From Thermoleophilia bacterium (lineage in GTDB: Bacteria > Actinomycetota > Thermoleophilia > Gaiellales > Gaiellaceae): 9,014 nt of DNA. The notes below the pieces were generated by a model, which did no database searches, was not told the DNA's origin, and was given only the letters and a program-made list of their open reading frames with translations. Below, in pieces: positions 1 to 7,016 of the stretch. Within the stretch, counting starts at the first letter, position 1; every line of letters begins with the position of its first letter. Position numbers and translations under genes: made by a program. The stretch is from the NCBI GenBank assembly GCA_016844515.1, contig JAERMP010000099.1:1-9014 (forward strand). The letters run 5' to 3'.

Positions 1-1361
1 TCCGCGCCCTTTCCCTCATGCGCCCGCGGGGCGTGGGAGGCCTCCACCGCGTGTTCGTCGGCCGTGACACCGAGCTCGAGCTGCTTCGAGCGACCTACCG
101 GCGGGCCGCAGCCCACGCGGAGCCGCACCTCGTCACCATCGTCGGCGAACCGGGGGTCGGGAAGACACGCCTCGTCCGCGAGCTGTGGGAGATCCTCGCC
201 GAGGAGGAGCCCGTGCCCGTGAGGCGTACGGGCCGTTGCCTCCCGTATGGCGACGGGATCACCTACTGGCCTCTCGGCGAGCTGCTGAAGGAGCACTTGG
301 GGCTCCGTGACAGCGATCGGCCGGACGAGGCCCTACGGAAGCTCGAGGGGCGCGAGATCCTCGGCCTTGCCCTTGGCCTCGACGTAGCCGGCGAGCTCCA
401 CCCTCTGGACGCACGCGAGCGATTGCACGAGGCCGTGGTCGCCTTCGTGGACGAGCTTGCATCGGAGAGGCCCGCCGTCGTGTTGGTCGAGGACGTCCAC
501 TGGGCCGAGGACGACCTCCTCGACCTGCTCGAGCGGATCGTGGCCGATGCGCGGGCTCCGGTCGTGATGCTGGCGACCGCGCGACCGGAGCTCCATGATA
601 ACCGGCCAGGTTGGGGAGCCGGCAGACGCAACGCAACCGTCATGTGGCTCGACCCGCTTCCGGCAAAGGAGGCATCCCAGATGCTCGACGAGATGCTTCC
701 TGCCGTTCTCCCGGACGAGCTCCGCGAGCTCGTCATCGAGAGAGCCGACGGCAACCCGTTCTTCCTCGAGGAGCTCGTTGGGGAGCTCGCCGACGCCGGG
801 GTGCTCGAGAAGAGGGACGGCGCGTGGGCGCTCGGTGCGCAGCAGGTGAACTTCACGATGCCCGACACCGTGCACGCAGTGCTTGCCGCCCGCATCGACC
901 GGCTGCCGGCCCCCGAGAAGGCGGCGCTGCAGGCCGGAGCCGTCGTCGGGCGGGTGTTCTGGACATCGTCCGTCGTTCACCTCCTGGCTGGTGAGGAGCC
1001 GGACTTCGACCTCCTCGAGGAGCGCGATCTCATCCGGAGCAACCGAGGGTCGATGATCGCGGGTGACCGCGAGTACGCGATCAAGCACGCGCTCACGCGT
1101 GAGGTCGCCTACGCCAGCATTCCGAAGGCGCGGCGCGGCCGGCTCCACGCGATGCTCGCCGACTGGCTCGAAACCGGTGACCTGGGCAAGGACGAGCACG
1201 CCTCTCTCCTCGCGTACCACTACTCCGAGGCAGTCAAGCCCGAGGATGTCGATCTCGTGCCGAGCTCGAGCGGTTACGCGGGCGAGCTGTGCACTGGCTC
1301 CGGCGTGCGGGTGAGCTGGCCAAGCTCCGGTATGAGCTGGACGAGGCCGTCGAGCTTCTGA
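1..1361 (+). CDS. Cyclase-associated AAA_16 ATPase regulator, 5'-partial, truncated by a frameshift
   Basis: This is the ATPase core of a large STAND/AAA_16-type signalling protein. Counting from the ATG at 18, the entry motif FVGRDTELELL is at 13-23, Walker A GEPGVGKT at 43-50, Walker B plus following residues VVLVEDVHWAE at about 154-164, a sensor-like LATARPE at 185-191 and GNPFFLEEL at 245-253. A helical arm follows to about residue 411. The ATG at 18 is probably an internal methionine: the frame is open to the window edge, no Shine-Dalgarno precedes it, and RALSLMRPRGVGGL reads like the linker that joins a class III adenylate/guanylate cyclase domain to the ATPase in this family (from memory). 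Family-like sequence ends at about EDVDLV (1246-1259). The last ~33 residues, to the TGA at 1361, are rich in Ser, Gly and Trp and look out of frame. It continues in another frame downstream. A MalT-like regulator is the alternative, but no DNA-binding domain is visible. Confidence 0.8.
   Translation, partial: RALSLMRPRGVGGLHRVFVGRDTELELLRATYRRAAAHAEPHLVTIVGEPGVGKTRLVRELWEILAEEEPVPVRRTGRCLPYGDGITYWPLGELLKEHLGLRDSDRPDEALRKLEGREILGLALGLDVAGELHPLDARERLHEAVVAFVDELASERPAVVLVEDVHWAEDDLLDLLERIVADARAPVVMLATARPELHDNRPGWGAGRRNATVMWLDPLPAKEASQMLDEMLPAVLPDELRELVIERADGNPFFLEELVGELADAGVLEKRDGAWALGAQQVNFTMPDTVHAVLAARIDRLPAPEKAALQAGAVVGRVFWTSSVVHLLAGEEPDFDLLEERDLIRSNRGSMIAGDREYAIKHALTREVAYASIPKARRGRLHAMLADWLETGDLGKDEHASLLAYHYSEAVKPEDVDLVPSSSGYAGELCTGSGVRVSWPSSGMSWTRPSSF
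1254..1265 (+). other. Frameshift junction in the AAA/TPR regulator gene
   Basis: Upstream of here the frame with codon starts at positions divisible by 3 is family-like (HYSEAVKPEDVDLV). Downstream the frame starting at 1259 is family-like (AELERLRGRAVHWLRRAGELA, split here as AELERLRGRAV then HWLRRAGELA). Both frames are open across the junction: the first to 1361, the second from 995. The shift equals loss of 3n+1 bases. From memory, homologues carry a few extra residues, often beginning with Trp, between the two blocks, which would suggest a deletion of roughly 13 bases. That size is inference. No slippery heptamer is seen. Confidence 0.72.
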
Positions 1362-2569
1362 CCCGTGCGGCGGGGCTCACCGAGGACGAGCACGAGCAGG
1401 CCGTCATCTGGCACGAGATCGGTCACGTGCAGGCGCTCCGGTACGACGGGGAGGCTTTCTGGGCCGCGATGCAGCGGTCTCTGGAAGGCTCGCTCGATCC
1501 GAGCGAACGCGCCGACGCGTATGCCATGCTCGCCTTCCAGACATCGATTCGCTCGGGAATGTGGCGGACGCGGCCTCGCCGCTCGCAAATCGAGGAGTGG
1601 GTCGAGCGCACTCTCGAGCTCGCCGAGGACGGCAGCGTCGCACGAGCGCGGGCCCTCCTCGCACGGGCAGAGGCCGATCCGGCACAGGCGTCCGATGGGG
1701 TGCTACGAGAAGCCGCCGAGCTCGCCGAGCGGATCGGAGACCCGATGCTGCGCTCGTACGCGTTCGCAGCCCGCAGTCATGCTGCGTTCGAGCGGCGGCG
1801 CTTCCACGACGCGCTGTTGTGGATGGAGCGCCGCCTCGAGTTCGTCCCAGAGATCGACGACCCGGATCACCGATGCGAGGCCTACGAGTCTGCCGTGCCC
1901 GTGGTGGCCGTCGTCGGGCGCTTCGCTGAGGCGAAGCGACTCGCGAGCGAGCACTGGGAGATCGCGCGTCGTCTCACCGCGCACCACCGCGTCCACTCGC
2001 TTTCGCTCCTTCTCGAGCTGGCGGACGTCATGGGCGACTGGCACGCGATTGCCGAGGAGACCGCTCGCGTCGTCGCCGCAGTCGACGAGAACCGAGCAAC
2101 GCCGTGCGTCCGGAACGCGCGGGACCTCTTCGTTCTCGCCGTCGCCCAGCTGTGCCTAGGCGACGAGGTCGGCGCCCGAGAGCTCGAGCGTCGTGGTGAG
2201 CTCGTAACGGGCGTGGGCCACGAGCGCGCCCTCAGTCCGCCACGCCTCCGAATGGCGCTTGTCCGTGGCGATGCGTCGACGGTGCGCGAGCTCGCGAAGA
2301 TGCCGCTGCAGCGGACGTTCGTCTGGGGCGGATCGGCGTACGGGACGAGGCTGGACGCCCTGGTTGCGCTCGGCGACCGCGAGGCGATCGAACGCGAGGC
2401 CCCCGAGCTCGTTCAGGCGAGGACCGTCGTGGAGCCGTTCGCGCTTCGGGCTCTTGGCGCGGCGCGGGGAGATGACGAGCTGTTGGCCCAGGCGGACGAG
2501 TGCTTCACTGCGCTCGGCCTCGAGTGGCACCGCTCCCAGACCGAGCGGCTACTCGCTGGTATCGGCTGA
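1289..2569 (+). CDS. C-terminal TPR-like part of the frameshifted AAA_16 regulator
   Basis: This is the 3' half of the same gene. The GTG at 1289 is only the first formal start codon; family-like sequence already begins at 1259, and no ribosome site is visible, so it is probably not an independent gene. The product is all-helical with repeated Ala/Leu/Glu/Arg helices of TPR type. Recognisable blocks are YELDEAVELLTRA, YDGEAFWAAMQRSLE, ARARALLARAEADP and, at the C-terminus, LGLEWHRSQTERLL before the TGA at 2567-2569. It has no signal peptide, membrane segment or helix-turn-helix. In the intact family this region is expected to be the protein-interaction or ligand-sensing arm that controls the ATPase and, where present, the cyclase. 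Alone it would lack any catalytic domain. The gene converges on the ddl operon, 31 bases away. Confidence 0.75.
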   Translation: MHWLRRAGELAKLRYELDEAVELLTRAAGLTEDEHEQAVIWHEIGHVQALRYDGEAFWAAMQRSLEGSLDPSERADAYAMLAFQTSIRSGMWRTRPRRSQIEEWVERTLELAEDGSVARARALLARAEADPAQASDGVLREAAELAERIGDPMLRSYAFAARSHAAFERRRFHDALLWMERRLEFVPEIDDPDHRCEAYESAVPVVAVVGRFAEAKRLASEHWEIARRLTAHHRVHSLSLLLELADVMGDWHAIAEETARVVAAVDENRATPCVRNARDLFVLAVAQLCLGDEVGARELERRGELVTGVGHERALSPPRLRMALVRGDASTVRELAKMPLQRTFVWGGSAYGTRLDALVALGDREAIEREAPELVQARTVVEPFALRALGAARGDDELLAQADECFTALGLEWHRSQTERLLAGIG

Positions 2570-2589
2570 GGACGAGGCAAGCCTCGCCC
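2570..2589. terminator. Hairpin between convergent genes, possible bidirectional terminator or REP-like palindrome
   Basis: Arms cgaggc (2573-2578) and gcctcg (2581-2586) are perfectly complementary. One mismatch further out, two more pairs form (2570-2571 with 2588-2589). Read as minus-strand RNA the mismatch becomes a G-U pair, giving an about 8-bp stem closed by a CUUG tetraloop, a known stable loop class. It sits between the stop codons of the plus-strand regulator and ddl, where both transcripts should end. No T-run follows on either strand, so it is not a canonical intrinsic terminator. Confidence 0.4.
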
Positions 2590-2600
2590 CTACGACGCGG

Positions 2601-3626
2601 TTAGAACTCGAGGCGGCTTCGTCTCTCGTGTCGCTCGAGCGCGAGGTCGATGAGTCGATCGAGCAGCTCCGCGTAGGAGATGCCCGACGCCTCGAAGAGC
2701 TTCGCGTAGACGCTTGTCGACGTGAAGCCGGGGATCGTGTTGATCTCGTTGACTACGACCTCGCCGTCCGGGCGGACGAAGAGGTCGATGCGGGCCATCC
2801 CCTCGCATTCCGTGGCGACGAACGACTCGACGGCGAGGTCGCGTACTCGCCGGTCGACTTCCGGCGGGATCCGCGCCGGGATCACGAGCTCCATCCCGCC
2901 CTCGTCGTACTTCGCCGAGTAGTCGTACCACTCGGCGTGCGCCACGATCTCGCCGACGACCGACGCGATCGGGTCGCGGTTCCCGAGCACGCCGCACTCG
3001 ACCTCGGTTCCGACGACGAACTCCTCGATCAGGACCTTGTCGTCGTGCCGTCGCGCGAGTGCGACTGCGGCCTCGAGCTCGATCTCGTCGTGCGCCTTCG
3101 AAATGCCGACGGACGATCCGAGACGTGCGGGCTTCACGAAGACGGGGTACGGGAAGGGATGCTCGGGTCCGTCTCCCTCACGGAGGGTCACGTTCCGCGT
3201 TACGGGAATCCCGCGATCGCGGAGCACGGCCTTGCAGAGGTCCTTGTCCATGCACAGCGCGGAAGCCGCGACGCCTGCCCCGACGTAGGGCACGCCCGCG
3301 AGCTCGAGCAGCCCCTGGACGGTGCCGTCCTCGCCGAACGGTCCGTGGAGGATCGGCAGCACGACGTCGACCTCGCCGAGGGCCCTGGCAGGAGACCTGT
3401 TTGCGACTACCGGGAGCGTCTCAGCTGCGTGTTCTCCCTCCGCTGAGGAAAGGCTCTGCCTTTCCTCAGCGAGTTCCCAGCGGCCGTCGCGACCGATCTC
3501 TATGACGGTGCTCTCGTAGTGCTCCGGATCGAGCGCCTCGATCACGGAGCGGGCCGACGCGACGGAGATCGCGTGCTCGCTCGAGCGGCCGCCCGCGATG
3601 ACGGCGACGCGGACGCGACCGGTCAC
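2601..3626 (-). CDS. ddl: D-alanine--D-alanine ligase
   Basis: This is a cytoplasmic ATP-grasp enzyme that joins two D-alanines using ATP, supplying the dipeptide MurF adds to the UDP-MurNAc-tripeptide. At 341 aa it has normal family length. Motifs in order are AGGRSSEH (11-18), HGPFGEDGTVQG (94-105), the central ATP-grasp motif KPARLGSSVGISK (165-177), the ATP-binding IEEF (200-203), YDYSAKY (234-240) and NEINTIPGFTSTS (293-305), which carries metal-binding and substrate residues. The Lys-Tyr pair at 239-240 matches the D-Ala-D-Ala class rather than VanA-type D-Ala-D-Lac ligases. The start is GTG at 3626, overlapping the pknB stop as GTGA; no Shine-Dalgarno is visible, so translation is probably coupled. 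An unusual feature is residues 53-62, encoded by a perfect DNA palindrome, in a loop that varies in this family. It is the last gene of the operon. Confidence 0.95.
   Translation of the reverse strand: MTGRVRVAVIAGGRSSEHAISVASARSVIEALDPEHYESTVIEIGRDGRWELAEERQSLSSAEGEHAAETLPVVANRSPARALGEVDVVLPILHGPFGEDGTVQGLLELAGVPYVGAGVAASALCMDKDLCKAVLRDRGIPVTRNVTLREGDGPEHPFPYPVFVKPARLGSSVGISKAHDEIELEAAVALARRHDDKVLIEEFVVGTEVECGVLGNRDPIASVVGEIVAHAEWYDYSAKYDEGGMELVIPARIPPEVDRRVRDLAVESFVATECEGMARIDLFVRPDGEVVVNEINTIPGFTSTSVYAKLFEASGISYAELLDRLIDLALERHERRSRLEF
3441..3471. repeat. Perfect 14-base inverted repeat inside ddl
   Basis: The left arm cgctgaggaaaggc (3441-3454) and right arm gcctttcctcagcg (3458-3471) are exact reverse complements around a 3-base spacer (tct). 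The repeat ends sharply: the next base on each side (3440 and 3472) does not pair. It lies fully within the ddl coding sequence, is in frame and encodes about residues 53-62 (AEERQSLSSA). In ddl mRNA it would form a strong 14-bp hairpin. Its symmetry suggests a small palindromic insertion rather than ordinary codon drift; that origin is inference. Confidence 0.85.
3623..3626 (-). promoter_or_regulatory. GTGA stop/start overlap coupling pknB to ddl
   Basis: The ddl GTG (3626-3624) and pknB TGA (3625-3623) share two bases. The bases just upstream are the ACG/ACA repeat coding the Thr tail of PknB, with no GGAGG-like site. This favours terminating ribosomes reinitiating on ddl, and fixes the ddl start because no other start codon precedes the AGGRSSEH motif. 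Confidence 0.7.
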
Positions 3627-5515
3627 GGCGTTGTCGTCGTCGTCCCGGCTATGAAGCGTCCGACGAAGAGCGTGATCAAGGAGTTCGGTTTCGCCTGCGT
3701 TCCGCCGACGGGATCCTGGGAGATCACGATGCCGTCGAAGCTCGGATCGTCGGTGTCTTCCAGGACGACGCGGGTCCGAAACCCTGCCGCCTCGAGCGTC
3801 GTCTGCGCGATGGCCACATCCTGGGTCGTCACGTCCGGAACAGCCGACGTCACCGGGCCCCTGGAGACCGAGAGTGTGACCGTCGAGCCCTTCGAGCTCT
3901 CCGACCCGCCGTTCGGATCCTGGTCGGTCACGATGCCCGCGGCGAGGTCGGAGTCGACATCGACGCGTGCAACTCCGAAGCCGACGCGCTGCAGCTCGGC
4001 AGCGGCCTGGTCGTACGGCAATCCGATGACGTTCGGGACCGAGAGGGGCTTCGGGCCGCGCGAGACGTTGATCCGAACCTGGGTACCTTCGACGACGACC
4101 AAGCCGGCGCTCGGCGACTGAGCGGTCACGGTGCCTTCGTCCTTGTCGGAGTTGACCTCGACGACCTGCGCGTTGAGCCCGGCTTGTGTGAGCTCCGCAA
4201 CAGCGTCCTCGACGCTCTGTCCGACGACACTCGGGATCGTCACCTCGGGCTTGCCCGACGAGATGTCGATGAGGATGACCGTCTCGGAGTCGACGCGGGT
4301 GCCTTCGGTCGGGTTCTGTGCGAAGACAACTCCCTCTTCGACGTCCGAGTTCGAGACCAGTCGCACACGTGGAACGAGGCCCTTCTCGGTGATCAGGTTC
4401 ACGGCCTGCGCCTGCTGGAGTCCGACGACGTAGGGGACAGCGACCGTCTCGGCGTCCTTCAGCTGGCTCTGGATCGAGTCGTATAGGAACCAGCCGCCCG
4501 CGAGCAGCGCGAGCAGCGCGCCGACTCCGAGCAGCCAGGGCCAGATCGGTCGGCTGCGCGAGGGAGGTTCGTACTGCGGCGGCGGCCCACGTCGCGCTAC
4601 CTGCGTCACCGCCGTTGCCTCGGCGGCCCGTTCGCCTGACAAGACCATCGTGGCCGCATCCGCCGTCTCGGCAGCAACCCGACCGCCACGTGCGACCGTC
4701 TCGAGGTCGGCGTCCATTGCAGCGGCGGACTGGTAGCGGTCGGCGGGTTCCTTGGCCAACGCCCGCACGACGACGAGGTCGAGGTCGTCCGGCACGTCCG
4801 GTCGTAGTTCGGACGGCGTCGGCGGAACCTCCGCGAGATGCTTCATGGCGATCTCGACCGGGCTGTCGCCCGTGAACGGAACTTCTCCGGTCAAGAGCTC
4901 GAACAGCACGATGCCCGCGGAGTAGAGATCGGAGGTCTGGTCGACCGGTGCACCGCGCGCCTGCTCGGGCGACAGGTACTGCGCTGTGCCGATGATCGCC
5001 CCTTCCTCGGTCATCTGGCTCACCCCCGCGCGAGCGATACCGAAGTCGGTCACCTTGATTACGCCCTCGGGGTCGACGATGACGTTGTGGGGCTTGATGT
5101 CTCGGTGGATGACCCCGTTGCGGTGCGCGTAGCGAAGCCCGGCGAGAATCTGGCGCGTGTAGGCGATCGCCACAGGGACGGGGCAGGGGCCGCGCGAGCG
5201 GATCAGCTCCTTGAGCGTCCTTCCCTCGACGTACTCCATGACGATGAAGTACGAGCCGTCGGCCTCCCCGCGGTCGAAGATCGAGACGATGTTCGGATGC
5301 GAGAGGCCGGCAGCGTGCGTCGCCTCGCGGCGGAACCTCTCGACGAACTGCTCGTCGTTCGCGTAGCGGCCGTGCAGCATCTTGATCGCGACGCGGCGGC
5401 CAAGCTCCTGGTCCTCCGCGAGGTAGACGTCGGCCATGCCGCCGCCGCCGAGCTTCTGCCCGATGCGGTAGCGCCCCGCGAAAAGACTTCCGCTCAAGGT
5501 GTCCTGAGTGACCAT
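3623..5515 (-). CDS. pknB: PASTA-domain Ser/Thr protein kinase, PknB type
   Basis: This is a 630-aa membrane kinase expected to sense peptidoglycan fragments or lipid II outside and phosphorylate division and wall-synthesis proteins inside. The kinase domain spans about 15-275: Gly-rich loop LGGGGMADVY (22-31), Lys45, helix-C Glu64, HRDIKPHN (137-144) with catalytic Asp139, DFG (157-159) and GTAQYLSPEQARG (176-188). A juxtamembrane linker follows, then one membrane helix (about 324-345) and four extracytoplasmic PASTA repeats (about 356-419, 424-486, 491-552, 558-620). The protein ends in a Thr-rich TTTTTP tail. The start at 5515 is chosen because MVTQDTLSGSLFAGRY leads straight into the kinase fold; the 64 codons upstream in frame overlap pbpA and are not kinase-like. 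In the activation loop, Thr169 aligns with T171 of M. tuberculosis PknB, but the T173 position is Glu171. It lies 13 bases after pbpA and overlaps ddl by 4. Confidence 0.95.
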   Translation of the reverse strand: MVTQDTLSGSLFAGRYRIGQKLGGGGMADVYLAEDQELGRRVAIKMLHGRYANDEQFVERFRREATHAAGLSHPNIVSIFDRGEADGSYFIVMEYVEGRTLKELIRSRGPCPVPVAIAYTRQILAGLRYAHRNGVIHRDIKPHNVIVDPEGVIKVTDFGIARAGVSQMTEEGAIIGTAQYLSPEQARGAPVDQTSDLYSAGIVLFELLTGEVPFTGDSPVEIAMKHLAEVPPTPSELRPDVPDDLDLVVVRALAKEPADRYQSAAAMDADLETVARGGRVAAETADAATMVLSGERAAEATAVTQVARRGPPPQYEPPSRSRPIWPWLLGVGALLALLAGGWFLYDSIQSQLKDAETVAVPYVVGLQQAQAVNLITEKGLVPRVRLVSNSDVEEGVVFAQNPTEGTRVDSETVILIDISSGKPEVTIPSVVGQSVEDAVAELTQAGLNAQVVEVNSDKDEGTVTAQSPSAGLVVVEGTQVRINVSRGPKPLSVPNVIGLPYDQAAAELQRVGFGVARVDVDSDLAAGIVTDQDPNGGSESSKGSTVTLSVSRGPVTSAVPDVTTQDVAIAQTTLEAAGFRTRVVLEDTDDPSFDGIVISQDPVGGTQAKPNSLITLFVGRFIAGTTTTTP

Positions 5516-5528
5516 GAAGCCATAGAGG
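5516..5528 (-). other. Short spacer between pbpA and pknB
   Basis: These thirteen bases separate the pbpA TAA from the pknB ATG. This is the only non-overlapping junction in the cluster. Reading upstream from the ATG (ctctatggcttc) no Shine-Dalgarno is apparent, so a coupled or weak start is likely. An out-of-frame ATG lies at 5523-5521. Confidence 0.5.
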
Positions 5529-7016
5529 TTAGGGATTCTCCGTGCCCTGCAGGATTGCCTGCATGACGGCTCGGGCGATCGGTGCCGCGGTGGTGCCGCC
5601 GGTCCCGCTCTGGTTCTGGAGCACGACGGCGATTGCAAGCTCGGGTGGGCTCTCCTCGTCAACTCCGGCAAACGCGATGAACCACGTGGTATTCGCGCCC
5701 GGGACACCCGTCTCGCCCGTTCCCGTCTTGCCGCCGATCGAGTACCCGGGGATCTGCGCGGCGGTTCCCGTGCCCCGTTCGACGGCGAGTCGCATCATCG
5801 CGGCGACGGAGTCGGCCGTCGTCTCGCTCACAGCGCGCCGGATGAGGTGCGGGCGTCCCCGCTCGATCACCTTGCCCCCCGGAGCGACGATCCGATCGAC
5901 GACGTGTGGCTCCATGAGCCTTCCGCCGAACCCGATCGCGCCCGCAACCATTGCCATCTGCAGTGGTGTCACGAGCATTCGCTCCTGGCCGAACGCCATC
6001 CGGCCCGCGTCGACATCGGAGTCGAGCTTCGGGTAGTAGAGCTTCCCATTGCGGTAGAGGCCGCTCGCCAGGCGCTCGTCGACCGGCGTCTCGAGCGGCG
6101 GTCGCTCGTAGAAGCCGAAGCGCTTCGCCGTATCGAGGATCTGCTTCGCGCCCAGCTTCAGGCCGATCTTGCAGAAGACGGAGTTCACGGAGTTCGCGAG
6201 CGCGTTCGTGAGGTCGATCGAGCCGTACGGCCGCGTCGTGTCGAAGTTGTTGACCCGCTTTCCGTAGACGGTGCAGTAGCCGGGGTCGACGAAGGGCGCC
6301 TCCGGGCCGTATTTTCCAGACTCGAGCGCCGCGGAGGCGGTGATGACCTTGAACGTCGATCCTGGAACGTAGAGACCAGCGCTTCCGCGGTTCAGGAGCG
6401 GCGCAGCAGGTGTGCAGTCGGCCGTGGCGCGCGAGATCACCTCGTAGCTCTCTTCGACGAGATTCGGGTCGAAGCCAGGCGTGGACGCCATCACCTTGAC
6501 TTCGCCGGTCCGGGGGTCGAGCGCCACGACCGCGCCGCAGTTCGTTCCGAGCTCCTCGAGCGCGGTCGTCTGGCCGTCGAGGTCGAGGTTCGTCACGACG
6601 TTCGAGCCTTGGACGGGCTTCCCCCTGAGCTCGTCGAGGGCCTTGTCGACCAGCGTGGAGAGGTTCGCGTTGGAGGCCGTCAGGTAGTCGTTCAGCGACC
6701 GCTCGAGACCCGTTCGCGAGCGTCCGACCGTCGAGTACCCGACGACGTGCGCTGCGAGCGGGCCGTACGGATAGCGGCGGAAGAAGAGCGTCTTGCCGTC
6801 GATCTCGCGCTCGATGTTCCGCGCGAGGCGCTTGCGCGGCTCGAACGCGAAGATCAGCCCACGGTCGATCGCGAACTCGGCGACGCGCTTGATCGCGTTG
6901 TCCTGACGGTCGGCGAGGCTCGCTGCCGCCCAGGTCTGCCAGTAGGTCGTCATCACGACCAGCGCACCGATGAGCGCGAGCGCGACGAACGTGAGCTTGG
7001 CGATTCGCGCATTCAT
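5529..7016 (-). CDS. pbpA: Class B penicillin-binding protein (peptidoglycan transpeptidase), PbpA type
   Basis: This DD-transpeptidase cross-links stem peptides of peptidoglycan outside the membrane and is expected to pair with the SEDS protein encoded just upstream. At 495 aa it is close to mycobacterial PbpA. It has a single N-terminal membrane anchor (about 8-26) and a dimerisation/pedestal region to about 150. The transpeptidase domain carries all three active-site motifs: SxxK as PGSTFK (Ser220 nucleophile, Lys223), SVN (276-278) and KTGTGE (430-435). Four cysteines (160, 201, 248, 282) all fall outside the membrane. The ATG at 7016 overlaps the rodA stop as ATGA, indicating coupled translation. 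The protein appears intact. Assignment as PbpA rather than FtsI or PBP2/MrdA rests on the pstP-rodA-pbpA-pknB order and the compact N-terminal region. Confidence 0.94.
   Translation of the reverse strand: MNARIAKLTFVALALIGALVVMTTYWQTWAAASLADRQDNAIKRVAEFAIDRGLIFAFEPRKRLARNIEREIDGKTLFFRRYPYGPLAAHVVGYSTVGRSRTGLERSLNDYLTASNANLSTLVDKALDELRGKPVQGSNVVTNLDLDGQTTALEELGTNCGAVVALDPRTGEVKVMASTPGFDPNLVEESYEVISRATADCTPAAPLLNRGSAGLYVPGSTFKVITASAALESGKYGPEAPFVDPGYCTVYGKRVNNFDTTRPYGSIDLTNALANSVNSVFCKIGLKLGAKQILDTAKRFGFYERPPLETPVDERLASGLYRNGKLYYPKLDSDVDAGRMAFGQERMLVTPLQMAMVAGAIGFGGRLMEPHVVDRIVAPGGKVIERGRPHLIRRAVSETTADSVAAMMRLAVERGTGTAAQIPGYSIGGKTGTGETGVPGANTTWFIAFAGVDEESPPELAIAVVLQNQSGTGGTTAAPIARAVMQAILQGTENP

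Noticed and set aside
18..20. ATG at 18 as the true start of the AAA regulator
   Set aside because: There is no ribosome site, the frame is open to the window edge, and the flanking residues look like an internal linker of the family.
333..1220. 295-codon minus-strand open frame opposite the AAA regulator
   Set aside because: It mirrors the plus-strand gene, which carries clear Walker motifs; the antisense product shows no recognisable fold and stays open because of GC-rich codon bias.
1254..1265. Programmed ribosomal frameshift joining the two regulator halves
   Set aside because: There is no slippery heptamer or evident downstream stimulator, and residues appear missing at the junction, which fits a deletion better.
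2259..3446. 395-codon plus-strand open frame spanning the end of the regulator and ddl
   Set aside because: It crosses a stop-bounded gene end and runs antisense to ddl; the product is Arg/Asp/Val-rich shadow sequence with no motif.
5516..5707. 64-residue N-terminal extension of PknB
   Set aside because: It would overlap pbpA heavily, is Arg/Ser/Pro-rich shadow sequence, and the kinase fold begins right after the ATG at 5515.
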